Of a stretch of DNA of 64,000 nt, positions 1-10,507 are shown piece by piece. The first letter of the stretch is position 1, and every line of letters begins with the position of its first letter. The DNA is from Globodera rostochiensis (taxonomy: Eukaryota > Nematoda > Chromadorea > Rhabditida > Heteroderidae): assembly GCA_018350325.1 (NCBI GenBank), contig JAEVLN010000011.1, forward strand, positions 988,449 through 1,052,448. Reading direction: 5' to 3'. Position numbers and translations under genes: made by a program. The notes under the pieces were generated by a model that saw only the letters and a program-made list of their open reading frames with translations, made no database searches and was not told the origin of the DNA.

Positions 1-800
1 CTGGTCTGTTTTGTTACAATTTTGTCTTTTTTGGGATTCTTGTCTGTTTTTGTTGCAATTCTGGTGTATTTTTGCTGCAGTTCTGGTCTGTTTTTGTTAC
101 CTGTCTTTTGTTGCAATTCTGGTCTGTTTTTGCTGTACAATTCTGTTTTTTGTTGCAATTCTGGTCTGTTTTGTTTTTCTTGCAATTGTGGTCTGGTTTT
201 GTTGCACTTCTGGTGGATTTTTGTGCAGTTCCTGTTTTTGTTACAATTATGGTCTGTTTTTGCTGCTGTTCTGGTCTTTTTTGTTGGGATTGTTTTTGTT
301 ACAATTCTGTATTTTGTTGCAATTCTGGTCTGTTTTTGCTGCAATTCTGGGCTTTTCGCTGTAATTTAGTCTTTTTTGTTACAATTCTGGTGTATTTTTG
401 CTGCAGTTCTGGTCTGTTTTTGTTACAATTCTGTCTTTTGTTGCAATTCTGGTCTGTTTTTGCTGCAATTCTGGTCCGTTTTTGTACAATTCTGTTTTTT
501 GTTGCAATTCTGGTCTATTTTGTTTTTCTTGCAATTCTGGTCTGGTTTTGTTACAATTCTGGTGTATTTTTGGTGCAGTTCTGGTCTGTTTTTGTTAGAA
601 TTATGGTATGTTTTTGCAGCAGTTCTGGTCTTTTTTGTTGTCATTGTTTTTGTTACAATTCTGTCTTTTGTTGCAATTCTGGTCTGTTTTTGCTGCAATT
701 CTGATCCGTTTTTGTACAATTCTGTCTTTTGCTGCAATTCTGGTTTGTTTTGTTTTTCTTGTAATTCTGGTCTGGTTTTGTTACAATTCTGGTGTATTTT
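1..800. repeat. Minisatellite, ~21-22 bp unit, with ~325-350 bp higher-order repeat
   Basis: The stretch is a tandem array of T-rich units close to CAATTCTGGTCTGTTTTTG. A longer order is superimposed: the string CTGGTGTATTTTTGCTGCAG occurs at 61 and again at 387, and the sequence following each copy matches with a few unit insertions. All reading frames stay open because the repeat lacks stops, so the long open frames are not genes. The array runs directly into the 3' end of a secreted-HTH family gene. Confidence 0.9.
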
Positions 801-806
801 TGGAAA

Positions 807-852
807 AAGCAGCCTAATTAATTGGAAAAAACAATTTAAAGATGAAGTTTAG
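807..852 (+). pseudogene. 3'-terminal scrap of the secreted HTH family
   Basis: The sequence reads SSLINWKKQFKDEV then stop, matching the C-terminus of the last HTH module in intact copies (for example SLRLWKKQFKDEIKNL). Everything upstream has been replaced by the minisatellite. Confidence 0.7.
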
Positions 853-1263
853 AGCCGTTGAACTGATGTGCTAACTCCACCACCGTGATTGATTTAAGAA
901 TCACAATTTAAGCGTCGAAAAAAGGCTCAAAGAGCTTAAAATTTTAAAAAATGGTGGCAATCGATAAAAATGGATACAAGAATTCGTAACCTTAAAATGG
1001 AAAAATGATCGCCGCTCCTCCCGTATCATTCATTAGTCTCCGGTCGAGCAAAAAAATTCTATCGAAAACTTTATTGATTAAAATCCAAATTTTTTTTCAA
1101 GTTTTTAAATCCATACAAACAATTTTTATTATTTTAGAAGGTGCAATTTAAAAACGAACATCCAAAATTAACCTAAAAATCCAATGTTTTGAGAGGCCGC
1201 TTTGAGATTTTGAATACACAACGCCAAATCACGATTTCTCCTTTAAAATTAGAAATTTTTAGA
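853..1263. other. AT-rich intergenic DNA with a dispersed repeat
   Basis: No gene is visible. About 895-1045 resembles 44265-44420: both contain GGAGCTTAAAATTTTAAA-like sequence followed by CAATCGATAAA and a C/T-rich stretch, so this is a copy of a dispersed repeat. Confidence 0.5.
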
Positions 1264-1271
1264 CTTTCAGC

Positions 1272-2051
1272 TAGGGTTGGACGGGACCGGTTCCGGGACG
1301 GGATTTTCCGGTTTTTTCAGGTCCCGGTCCCGGTCGGCACAGGATTTTTGAAAACTGAAAGTCCCGGTTTTTTGGTCCCGCCTGGACCAGGACCAACCGG
1401 GAAAAAAGTACACCCCTAATGATGGCATCATCGAGCGACAATTTCAACCATTTTTACTTGTTTCGCTGAGCGGGTCGATGGCCTAGTGGTTTCTCGTTTT
1501 GGTGTCTTATGTTATGTGTTGGGGGTTCGAACCCGCTTGAGTGCAAGCACTTCTTTATTGGTTTTCCTCTCTACTCAAATAGGCATCCCCTCATTAATAA
1601 GATTTTTAAATAAATATTCTAATATTTTTAAATTAAAAAAGCGCGCAAAAAAAGAATAGATACAAGAATTTTTGAAATAAATTCATCACATCTACCGAAT
1701 TTTTGCTTCAATTTTCTTAACAAAAATTGCCAATTTTTGTAAAAATTTCTCCGGCGGCGCCTGTCGGCACCGCCGGGCATCCTCCATTCTTACGTAAACC
1801 AGTTTTTTTTCTCTGTAACCGTCATAATTTTGCTAAAATTTTTATGAAATTTCTTTAACAAAATTGAGTCAAAATTTCAAAAATTTTTCTCGGTGGCGTC
1901 AATGATGCCATCTTTAGGGGTGTATTCTGATGCTGACAAAGATTTTGAAGATCAAGAAGATCAGCAATATGTGGTTCCGGTCCCGGTTTTTCTGATCCCG
2001 GCAAGTCCCGGTCCCGGTTTTTCCCAAAAGTCCCGGTCCCGTCCAACAATA
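1272..2051. mobile_element. Non-autonomous hAT-like element (GTCCCG-type interior)
   Basis: The element begins TAGGGTTGGACGGG and ends with the inverted CCCGTCCAACAATA. It is flanked by a perfect 8 bp direct repeat CTTTCAGC (1264-1271 and 2052-2059). An 8 bp duplication and termini starting TAG are typical of hAT transposons. Both subterminal regions are runs of GGTCCCG and its complement, so the ends can fold back on each other. No transposase is present. A SINE-like unit lies inside. Confidence 0.75.
1474..1790 (+). mobile_element. SINE-like element: tRNA-like head plus GC hairpin
   Basis: The head has pol III box-like sequences: GGCCTAGTGGTTT (A-box-like) and GGGTTCGAACCC (B box). An AT-rich body follows, then TTCTTAACAAAA and a stem-loop CGGCGGCGCC-TGTC-GGCACCGCCG. 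The same order recurs at 5016-5512, 10508-10775, 27715-27915, 36240-36425 and 47920-48520, which defines a dispersed family. No coding capacity is seen. Confidence 0.55.
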
Positions 2052-2059
2052 CTTTCAGC

Positions 2060-2533
2060 CATATCTTTATTTTCCAAGGATATTCTTGGAAATAAGGACA
2101 TTTTCAATTTCCAAGACCGAGGAACCATTTCCAAGGACTGTCCTTGGCATCCAAGGACGAATCCGAACCCTGTTTTACATCATTTATAACTATTTTTGTT
2201 TGTATTTATGAATAAACACGAAATAAACGCTATAACAAAAATTATCGTTTGATCTTCTAAATCGTTCTGCATCTAAATTTGTTTTTTCCAAATTTTCATT
2301 TGTGAAAATTTTATGCCAAAAAGCATTTCCGCACTCAATTTAAATTAAAAAATATTAGAATAGTGATAAAGTAATAAATAGCATTATACGAATTTAAAAT
2401 TATGTAATCCATAAATTCTGAGAAAAAAATGTTCAATTCCACGTTTCATATGCTAATAAATAATTCCATACAATAACATTACAATTTCAATAACCATCCA
2501 AATATCCATAATTTTTTTTCTTATAAAATAAAT
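2060..2533. other. AT-rich 5' flank of the first HTH family gene
   Basis: No gene or strong motif is seen. The last 100 bases are very AT-rich, like the flanks of other family members. Confidence 0.4.
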
Positions 2534-3723
2534 ATGAAAAATTTATTATTACTTTTAATTCCATTCTATGCAATATATAAAGTTGAAAAGGCTGATTCGG
2601 CTAAACTGAATATAACTTTTGATGAAATATTTGGAAAAGGTTGGGACGCGGAGGTGCCGGAATTTACAGAAACCAAAGAATGGCATAAAATGGAAACACA
2701 GACAACAGAAGTTGAGAATAAATCAACTGATCAGCCCAATCCAAATGAACAAAGCTTTTCTGATCATAATGAAAGTTTTGTCAATAGAAAAATAAAGGAA
2801 AGATTTGATGAAATGTTTGATGAAAATTGGTCGGAAAACGGCAATGAATTTATTGAAGAAGATGAAGCAGATTCAACTGATCAAAATGATTGCATTGATG
2901 GACAAAAACGTCAAAAAGTGAAAGAATATGATCAAGATGTAAGTGTTGATGAACAACAAAATGAGTCCAATAAATCTGAAAAATTTGAGTCTGATCAGCA
3001 AAAACGTGAAATTATTCAAAAATTCCGTGAAATGAAAGACGGTTATAGGCAAAAGGGATATTCCAAAAATGAATGGAATCAAATTGACGCGAAAATATCA
3101 AATGGTTTAGGGGTTAGTCGCAGAACAATTTATAAATGGACAAAAGAATTGGGTCTAATCCGTGAAACAAAGTTTAAATCAACGATTTCTGAGTTCGAAA
3201 AACTTGAAATTTTGAAACAGTTTGAAATTATAAAAAGCAAATGTAAAAAGGCAAAACTCAAAAACATTTCAATGCGTGGACTCGATGAAAAATTACAAAA
3301 AAATTGGGCGTTTGTAGAACTACAATTACTGAATGGAAGCGCAAATTTGGCCTTTCTGCCAGCAATAAAAAGTTTTCTGAGTTAGAAAAACATAAAATTT
3401 TGAAACAATTTGAGCAGATTAAAAGCAAATGTACGATGGCGAAACTCAAAAACATTTCAATGTGTGGACTTGAGGAAAAAATTGCAAAAAAATTGGGCGT
3501 TTGTAGAGTAACAATTATTCGATGGAAGCGCAAATTTGGCCTTTCTGTCGGCAAGAAAAAGTTTTCTGATGCAACAAAAATTGGAATTTTGAAGAAATAT
3601 GCCAAAATAAAAGGGAAAAATCAAAAAATGACAGATGCCGTTATTACTGAAATGTTAAAGATTTCAACAGAAAGCCTACGTCTTTGGAAAAAACAATTTA
3701 AAGATGAAATTAAGAACCTTTGA
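2534..3723 (+). pseudogene. Secreted HTH family gene, four modules, one frameshift
   Basis: The start gives a hydrophobic signal peptide (MKNLLLLLIPFYAIYKVEKA). An acidic FDEIFGKGWD module follows, then a longer variant linker (KEWHKMETQTTEVENKS), a second acidic module (FDEMFDENWS), and HTH modules ending in W-K-x-L/F-G-L. The first frame stops at 3385. The frame from 3304 continues the same protein to 3723, giving four HTH modules in all. The break is one missing A in an A run near 3290 (DEKLQKNWAF where relatives read DEKIAKKLGV). One homopolymer indel could be a sequencing error, so this may be a working gene. Function is unknown. Confidence 0.75.
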
Positions 3724-4197
3724 AAATATACTTTGTAGGCCATTGACTCAACGCGAAGTTGTTATTATTGTTTGGGATCGAATAATGACAAATTAAATTA
3801 TACTGAATTTTAAATGAATGAAATTGAATAATTTAAGCTGGATAATTGAAATAATTCATCAAGATATTAATCCAATTATTTTTTAACGTCGTCTATCACA
3901 TAAATCTATTTTGTCCAATTCGGAAGCATTTCGAGCCTAAAGTCTCCCAATATTATGAAATTTTCGCCTCGTAAAATACATGTTGTTATTTGAGTTGAAC
4001 TACCCATTAAATGAAACCAAAAATGTCTTTTACAAATAGTTCAACATAAAAAAAAGGTATAATTATTTGGTTTGAGACCCAAAATGGAAAAAAACATCCG
4101 TCCCATAAAATTGCTTCCGCCACAAAAAATCGGAAATATATGTGGAAAATAGAGATATGTGGGTGAAAGTCTCCCTCCACAAAATCCGTATATGTTT
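3724..4197. other. Conserved 3' flank and AT-rich spacer
   Basis: The first 60 bases (GACTCAACGCGAAGTTGTTATTATTGTTTGGGAT, in two halves) recur after most family copies, so the duplicated unit extends past the stop codon. The rest shows no gene. Confidence 0.5.
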
Positions 4198-4495
4198 AAA
4201 GGCTCTTAATTTCTTCTATAAATTGAGATTTCCATTTACATAAATTGCTTTTTGAAATTTTCAACAAATCAGCAATGTCACAATCACTCATTTTCGATTC
4301 TTCCCCTTTATTTTTGCATATTTCTTCAAAATTTCAATTTTTGTTGCGTCAGAAATTTTTTTGCTGACAGAAAGGCCAAAATTGCGTTTCCATTTATAAA
4401 TTGTTGTTGAACAAACGCACAATTTTTTTTGCAATTTTATCATCAAGTTTACGCATTGAAATGTTTTTGAGTATTGCCTTCATACATCTTAACCC
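4198..4495 (-). pseudogene. HTH family fragment (last two modules)
   Basis: Reading the minus strand gives the family 3' end: a degraded module with CTCAAAAACATTTCAATGCG, then a W-K-R-N-F-G-L-like end and the final module. Small insertions disrupt the frame. It ends beside the hAT-like element at 4510. Confidence 0.65.
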
Positions 4496-4509
4496 ATACT
4501 AAGTCAGTC

Positions 4510-5824
4510 TAGAGTGCGGCAAAATCGCATTTGCGGGATCCCGCTGCGGGATTTTTTTTCCGCAAGTCGTGCGGGAGCGGATTTGCGGGATAAATCCCGC
4601 AAAATCCCGCAAATCCCGCATTTTAAATTTGCGGGATCCCGCGCGGGATTGCGGGATTTTTTCAAAAAAATCAAAACACCTTTCACTGAACCGAATCGTT
4701 CAATTTTAGTATCATTTGAATGCTCTTATTTGTCTGAAACTACTTGTAACTAGAGCCTGGACCGGGGTTATAACCCGGGACCGGTACCGTGAAAGCCGGG
4801 ATCGGAATTTTGACTTTTTAAAAACCGAGATTGGGATTAACAGGGATTGACAATGAGGGAATTTTTTTGTTCAAACTTTTTTTTCGAAAATTACTTTATG
4901 AATAACGCAATAAAAAGTGGAAAACACACCCCTAAACGAATTTTTTTTTGGCTTGCCTCCCCCCCTCCCCCCCCCCCCCCCCCACCAAAAAAATTTTCTG
5001 GCTAGCCTTGGGGTCGGCGGTGCCGATAGGCGCCGCCGAGAAAATTTTGAAGATTTAACGATATTTGTTAAGGGAATTTCACCCTAAATTAAAAAATACG
5101 GTAATTTTTTGAACCTTTTTAAGAATCGGGGGGGGGCAGGCGGTGCCGACCATGACCCCCCTCGGCCCACCCCTCCTGGCTACGGGCATGGTCTTTTCTG
5201 GTAAATAGCCGACTCGCTACTTTTATCCCGACTCGTCGGGACAAAAGTAGCGAGTTGGGGAGTAGCGAGTTGGCAGGTAGCGAGTTGGGTGTGATCCGTC
5301 TTTTCTATGGTTTTGGGATTCGTCCAACCATAAAAAAAGAAAAATCCAAAAAGTAAAAAGATGCCAAAAAAATTTGTAACGATTGAAAAAAATAAGAAGA
5401 AATTGTTTACTTTAGTACAAATACTCACTGAAAACTATTAAAATTAATTCGCACTGTAGGGGTTTGAACCCTCACCCTCAAATCTTACGGACAGCACCAG
5501 TACCACTTAGCCACACTATGTCTTGACTCCCAACCAAAAAATCCACTTGGTACTTTAATTTGAATGATTTGGCGAAATGTCAATCCTAATTTTGAATAAA
5601 TGACATTATTCACTAACAAAATGATCAATCCCGCAAATCCCGCACCTAAATTGCGGGATCCCGCTGCGGGATTTTTTTTTTGAAATCTTTGCGGGAGCGG
5701 ATTTGCGGGATTAATCCCGCAAAATCCCGCAATCCCGCAAATCCCGCAAAACGCAAAAAATGCGGGATTGCGGAGCGGGATCCCGCAAAATCCCGCGCGG
5801 GATCCGCTCCCGCGCCGCACTCTA
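4510..5824. mobile_element. Non-autonomous hAT-like element (GCGGGATCCCGC-type interior)
   Basis: The termini are TAGAGTGCGGC and the inverted GCCGCACTCTA, flanked by a perfect 8 bp direct repeat AGTCAGTC (4502-4509 and 5825-5832). The subterminal DNA is built of GCGGGAT/ATCCCGC units, which are self-complementary. The middle carries a SINE-like unit in minus orientation and homopolymeric C and G runs. No transposase is seen. The large apparent open frames over the GCGGGAT arrays are compositional. Confidence 0.8.
5016..5512 (-). mobile_element. SINE-like element, minus strand, nested in the hAT-like element
   Basis: On the minus strand a tRNA-like head (GTGTGGCTAAGTGGTAC, then GAGGGTTCAAACCC) lies near 5512-5455. 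The conserved hairpin (CGGCGGTGCC-GATA-GGCGCCGCCG as read on the plus strand) lies at 5016-5042. Head and hairpin are further apart than in other copies, and an AT-rich stretch lies between them. Confidence 0.45.
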
Positions 5825-6002
5825 AGTCAGTCGCGTACGTATCGTTTTGAATTTTTTTATTTTTTGACACGAACCTTTTTTCAACACAATAATTGAAATT
5901 TTAACAAAAAGCACGTCAAGAAGAATCCCGCTTTCCCGATTGTGATAGAATTTTTTGCAAGAAAAGGTATTTATCTACCTACTTAAAAGTAATTATTTCT
6001 TA

Positions 6003-6657
6003 AAATCGAGTCAAGTCTTGGCAAGTCAAGAGTCTAGGCAAGTCAAGAGTCTAGGCAAGTCAAGAGTTAAGGCAAGTCAAGAGCCAAAGCGAGTCAAGAG
6101 CCAAGGCAAGCCAAGCCAGTCAAGGGTCTAGGCAAGTCAAGTCAAGAGTCTAGGCAAGTCAAGAGTCTAAGCAAGTCAAGAATCTAGGCATGTCAAGAGC
6201 CAAAGCGAGTCAAGAGCCAAAGCAAGTCAAGAGCCAAGGCAAGTCAAGGCAGTCAAGAGCCAAAGCGAGTCAAGAGCCAAGGCAAGTAAGTCAAAAGTCT
6301 AGGCAAGTCAAGAGCCAAAGCGAGTCAAGAGCCAAGGCAAGTCAAGGCAGTCAAGAGTCTAGGCAAGTCAAGTCAAGAGTCTAGGCAAGTCAAGAGTCTA
6401 AGCAAGTCAAGAATCTAGGCATGTCAAGAGCCAAAGCAAGTCAAGAGCCAAGGCAAGTCAAGGCAGTCAAGAGCCAAAGCGAGTCAAGAGCCAAGGCAAG
6501 TAAGTCAAAAGTCTAGGCAAGTCAAGAGCCAAAGCGAGTCAAGAGCCAAGGCAAGTCAAGGCAGTCAAGAGTCTAGGCAAGTCAAGTCAAGAGTCTAGGC
6601 AAGTCAAGAGTCTAGGCAAGTCAAGAGCCAAAACAAGTCAAGTCAAGAGTCTAGGCA
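6003..6657. repeat. Minisatellite, 17 bp unit, ~214-231 bp higher-order repeat
   Basis: The units are variants of GGCAAGTCAAGAGTCTA and GGCAAGTCAAGAGCCAA. The longer period shows from AATCTAGGCATGTCAAG at 6181 and 6412, and from GTAAGTCAAAAGTCT at 6286 and 6500. The array abuts the truncated 5' end of an HTH family gene, so it may have expanded at, or replaced, that locus. Confidence 0.9.
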
Positions 6658-6659
6658 AG

Positions 6660-6920
6660 GCATTTTTGATAAAATTCGTCGCAAAAAATGAAATAATAAA
6701 TAATAGCCAAAATTTCATTTTAATTTCAAATAAAATTAAATATTTTGCTTTCCAAAATCAAATTTTCGCAAATGAAAAATTTTATTTTATATTTGTATCG
6801 TTTGGAATGCTCGTTCAAACTACAATTTACTAACTATTTACTCAAATATGCAATCGATTGAATTTTATTTATTTAATATTCGCTTTATTACAAATTAATT
6901 TAAATAATAATTGCAATTAA
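6660..6920 (-). pseudogene. HTH family 5' end: signal peptide and upstream flank only
   Basis: The minus strand from about 6715 reads MKFWLLFIISFFATNFIKN, the family signal peptide, and then meets the minisatellite. The upstream 200 bases (6716-6920) closely match the flank at 35575-35790, so promoter and leader were copied as a block and the body is gone. Confidence 0.7.
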
Positions 6921-7545
6921 ATTAGAATGTACGTTTGACCCTTTTTAGTTCTGAAACTGATTTTTTAAAACGGTTTCGAATCATAATGAGAACCCAGGAA
7001 AACTAACTTTAAAAACTATTATTCTTTCGAAAATTTTGGTCCAGATTTATTGCTTGAAATGAACAATTTCAAAGTATTTTTATCGGGTTGTTCGCTATAA
7101 ACTGCCCGACATGTATCCAAATTAAAGATTTTGTTTTTTATCTTTTCTTGAACTATTCACAAGTTCAGAGCAGAGAATAGTGCAAAATTTGAGAACGATT
7201 GATTTTTCGTTTACCATAAACGGCTGTGCCGCTTCAAATGGAAGCATTTGTTGATATCTCTTACATTGGCATTATTTAGATGAAAATGCCAACAGTTCAA
7301 GTAATTGGACCCAACCAACTTAAAGTTATGAATAATTTTTTTAATAATTTATGTCATTTTGAATAGGTTTAATTAAGGTCGACACTCGGCAGATTTACTT
7401 GTGTCATTAATCAAGGGCTCGCGCTGCTTCTTTTAAAATTGGGAATAAAAGTGTTTTTAATTATATCTCACACAAATTTGGGTAATAACAAAAAGGGGGA
7501 AATTTTCGATTGGATTAATTTTCCCGGCGATTGCTTGCTATTTAG
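6921..7545. other. AT-rich intergenic DNA
   Basis: I see no gene, RNA or repeat signature here. Confidence 0.4.
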
Positions 7546-7548
7546 AAA

Positions 7549-7626
7549 TTAACGTTGAGTCGGGCCTACAAAGTCCGTAATCTCTAAAAGTTTTGAATTT
7601 CTTCTGTAAATTGCTTTTTCCAACTA
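7549..7626 (-). pseudogene. HTH family 3' end fragment
   Basis: The minus strand reads the last codons of the family (WKKQFTEEIQN-like) followed by the conserved 3' flank with the GACTCAACG motif. It compares directly with 44890-45000. Confidence 0.55.
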
Positions 7627-8072
7627 GAAACATATGCGGCCCGTAAAACGCAAAGCAAGGGCTGCTGATCATGAATCTGACAGTATTTTTAAGATCCGAC
7701 AACATCTAAGACTTTGAAAAGCTATAATTTTTGATTTTTTTCATCATTAATCACCCAAAACTGCTTTTATAGAGTTTGCTAGGCTTATGCCTAAGCCACA
7801 CTCGCACCCTTTAAACCCCCATATATGATGTTTTCAACGCCCTTTTGTTCACTTTTTTTAAAATTTTGATGTGTAGGCCCAAAACCGAAAAGTACGTGAA
7901 ATTTTTACCACTTGTTGCATTTGCATAAATATTAAGAATCAAAAAAAGTAAATTAAAAATTGTAGAAGAAATAGTTTTGTTGCAAAATTATAACATCAGT
8001 TTTTTAAGCAGGAAGATTGTATTGTACTCAAAGCGTCAGATACCGCGTGTAACCAAATTAAAAGAGTAAGAA
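7627..8072. other. AT-rich intergenic DNA
   Basis: No supported feature is present. Confidence 0.35.
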
Positions 8073-8547
8073 ATTGAGTTAAACAGGAGTCGGGCTGACC
8101 CAGAGGGAAATTGGAGACCGTTTGATACGTTCGGATGGGCGGAATTCCGAATTTCGGAATTCCGAGTTCCGACATTTTTGGGCTCGGAAAATTCCGAGTT
8201 CCGACATTTTTGGGCTCGGAAAATTCCGAGTTCCGACATTTTTGGGCTCGGAAAATTCCGGGTTTCGACATTTTTGGGCTCGGAAAATTCCGAGTTCCGA
8301 CATTTTTGGGCTCGGAAAATTCCGAGTTCTGACTTTCGAAAATTTTTTAAGCCTTGGAATTCCGAATTTTTTGAAGTCATTGGCGCCCATCCCTGGTTCA
8401 CAACTCAACCCGGACAGATAGACAACAAAATTCTCTACCGAACCCAACAGAGCGCTAAGCTCTGCGCTCCTTCACCGAGAAGGCCAGACTGGTGAAATTA
8501 GCATGTTGAAAAAAGCCCCATTTCCTTCAGTAAATCGCATAAAATTT
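8073..8547. repeat. Segmental duplication, copy 1, with expanded 32 bp tandem repeat
   Basis: The flanks (TTAAACAGGAG..GGGCTGACCCAGA..GGAAATTGGAGA, and CACAACTCAACCCGGACAG to TTCCTTCAGTAAATCG) match copy 2 at 8755-9090. Inside, a 32 bp unit containing TTCCGACATTTTTGGGCTCGG is repeated about six times; copy 2 has essentially one. The open frames over it are compositional. Confidence 0.8.
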
Positions 8548-8754
8548 GGCACCCTTGTTGATCCAAGTCTGGTCTCCTCGGAGAAGGAGCGCAGAGCTTG
8601 GCGGTCTGTTCAGTTTTGTAGAAGATTTTGTGGGCTAAATATTTAATTCGAAATTGATAGCTTAACAAGAAAATTTATCAGATTTGTTCAATGAATTACT
8701 TTAACATTTTCAAACCTTTCAATGATTAAAATTTAACAACGCGGTCAGATCATT

Positions 8755-9090
8755 GCGTTAAACAGGAGACGGGCTGACCCAGAAGGAAATTGGAGATCGT
8801 TTGATACGTTCACAGCAGGGATGGGCGGAATTCCGAATTTTGGAATTCCGAGTTCCGACATTTTTGGGCTCGGAAAATTCCGAGTTCTGACTTTCGAAAA
8901 TTTTTTAAGCCTCGGAATTCCGAATTTTTTGAAGTCGTCGGCGCCCATCCCTGGTTCACAACTCAACCCGGACAGATAGACAACAAAATTCTCTACAGAA
9001 CCCAACAGAGCGCTAAGCTCTGCGCCCCTTCACCGAGAAGGCCAGACTGGTGAAATTAGCATGTTGGAAAAAGCCCCATTTCCTTCAGTA
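8755..9090. repeat. Segmental duplication, copy 2
   Basis: This is the partner of 8073-8547, with the same outer sequence but the short form of the inserted hAT-like element. The two copies lie in direct orientation about 200 bp apart. Confidence 0.8.
8816..8953. mobile_element. 138 bp hAT-like MITE (CGGAATTCCG-type)
   Basis: The termini are CAGGGATGGGCG and the inverted CGCCCATCCCTG. The flanking 8-mers are GTTCACAG and GTTCACAA, a near-perfect target duplication. The interior is GGAATTCCGA repeats. The homologous element in copy 1 (about 8132-8395) has lost its left end and gained 32 bp units. Confidence 0.7.
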
Positions 9091-9224
9091 AATCGACAGT
9101 GCATTTTGGGGTTTTCGAATCTCCAAGAAGGAAGTGTCTGATCAACTTGGTGCAATTATATTTTGTTCAGCATCAAAAAGTTATACAATTTTCGGAATTT
9201 TGAAATGCCTATAAAAAAGTTCCC

Positions 9225-9717
9225 TACACGGGCGAGGGCAACACGGGCTAAAAACCCGTGTAGACCCGTGTTACGGACCCGTGCACGGGCATGGGGTTTT
9301 TTTTTGAAAACAATTTTCCACGCGCAGATATTGAAATTCAAAGTAACTTTCATTTAATAAGATATTAAACAATGTAAAATCACTTCGATAAATTATCCAA
9401 GACATTTTCAACAGATATAACAATAATTCTAGACTTATATTTAAATCGAAATTGATATGTATTGAGCTAAAAAAATACTTTGGCGTAACGAATTTCACAA
9501 ATTTTGAACAATAAATTTAGCCCATGTAAACCCGTGTCAAAATACACGTGCAAGGGCTACGGGCAAGGGTCGCCGACCTACACGGGCAAGGGCAACACGG
9601 GCTAAACACCCGTGAAACCCTCAGCCTGTGTAAACCCGTGTCGGCCCAAAAAAACACGGGATACGGGCTATGGGCTCTTGAAAAACCCGTACGGGGCCTT
9701 ACCCGTGCCCGATCTCT
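9225..9717. mobile_element. hAT-like remnant (ACACGGG-type)
   Basis: Both sides carry ACACGGG/CCCGTGT arrays around an AT-rich core. The right end reads GCCCGATCTCTA, the inverted form of the TAGAGATCGG terminus seen at 47650. A matching left terminus is not clear, so the left edge is approximate. Confidence 0.45.
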
Positions 9718-9730
9718 AATTTTAACCTAT

Positions 9731-10080
9731 TGTTGTTGTGCCATGCCTGGTGTTGTTGTGCCATGCCTGGTGTTGTTGTGCCATGCCTATTGTTGTTGTG
9801 CCATGCCTATTGTTGTTGTGCCATGCCTGGTGTTGTTGTGCCATGCCTATTGTTGTTGTGCCATGCCTGGTGTTGTTGTGCCATGCCTGGTGTTGTTGTG
9901 CCATGCCTGGTGTTGTTGTGCCATGCCTATTGTTGTTGTGCTATGCCTATTGTTGTTGTGCCATGCCTGCTGTTGTTGTGCCATGCCTATTGTTGTTGTG
10001 CCATGCCTGGTGTTGTTGTGCCATGCCTATTGTTGTTGTGCCATGCCTATTGTTGTTGTGCCATGCCTGGTGTTGTTGTG
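9731..10080. repeat. 20 bp minisatellite, 17-18 units
   Basis: Perfect to near-perfect tandem copies of TGTTGTTGTGCCATGCCTRK. Because 20 is not a multiple of 3, every frame reads the same peptide period (CHAWCCCAMPGVVVPC-like), which explains the long open frames on both strands. There is no sign of a gene. Confidence 0.95.
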
Positions 10081-10221
10081 CAATTTCTTTACTCAGACAA
10101 GGCGCTCTCAAATTGTTTCAGCCCAAAGTGACAGTACAAAATAGAAATATTTTGATTTAATCATAGTCTATGCTTATAATGGGTCTGCTTTCTATTATCA
10201 TGCTAATTCAATTTCTTTATT

Positions 10222-10420
10222 TTCAAGATGCAATCATTTTGATCAGTTGAATCAGCTTCATCTTCTTCAACAAATTCATTGTCGTCTTCCGACCAATTTT
10301 CATCAAATCTTTCCTTTTATTTTCTATTGACAAATTTCAAAATGACCAGAAAAGCTTTGTTCATTTGGATTGGGCTGATCAGTTGATTTATTCTCAACTT
10401 CTGTTAAACGACAAGAAACA
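10222..10420 (-). pseudogene. HTH family fragment, acidic N-terminal module
   Basis: The minus strand reads the NEQSFSGHFE..FDENWSEDDNEFVEEDEADSTDQND region, nearly the same as in the genes at 2534 and 46518. Signal peptide and HTH modules are missing on either side. Confidence 0.65.
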
Positions 10421-10507
10421 TGGCTTTCTGGTTTAACTAATTTTAATTTTTGACTAAATAAATTTGAATGTAGCATTATGTTAATCTTCCCTAACTATAA
10501 TATGCCA

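Noticed and set aside
11..852. Overlapping open frames rich in F, C and L
   Set aside because: They follow from the T-rich minisatellite; a membrane protein is not supported.
6190..6384. Arg/Ser/Lys-rich frame over the GTCAAGAGCC repeat
   Set aside because: This is the tandem repeat read as protein; no start context or flanking exon.
8036..8495. Several frames with PKMSELGIF and FGLGKFRV repeats on both strands
   Set aside because: The 32 bp tandem unit is open in many frames.
9731..10080. CRISPR-like array
   Set aside because: The units are contiguous with no unique spacers, and the genome is eukaryotic.
9548..10160. Long open frames on both strands with VVVPCLVLLCHAW-type repeats
   Set aside because: They follow from a stop-free 20 bp minisatellite and exist in several frames at once.
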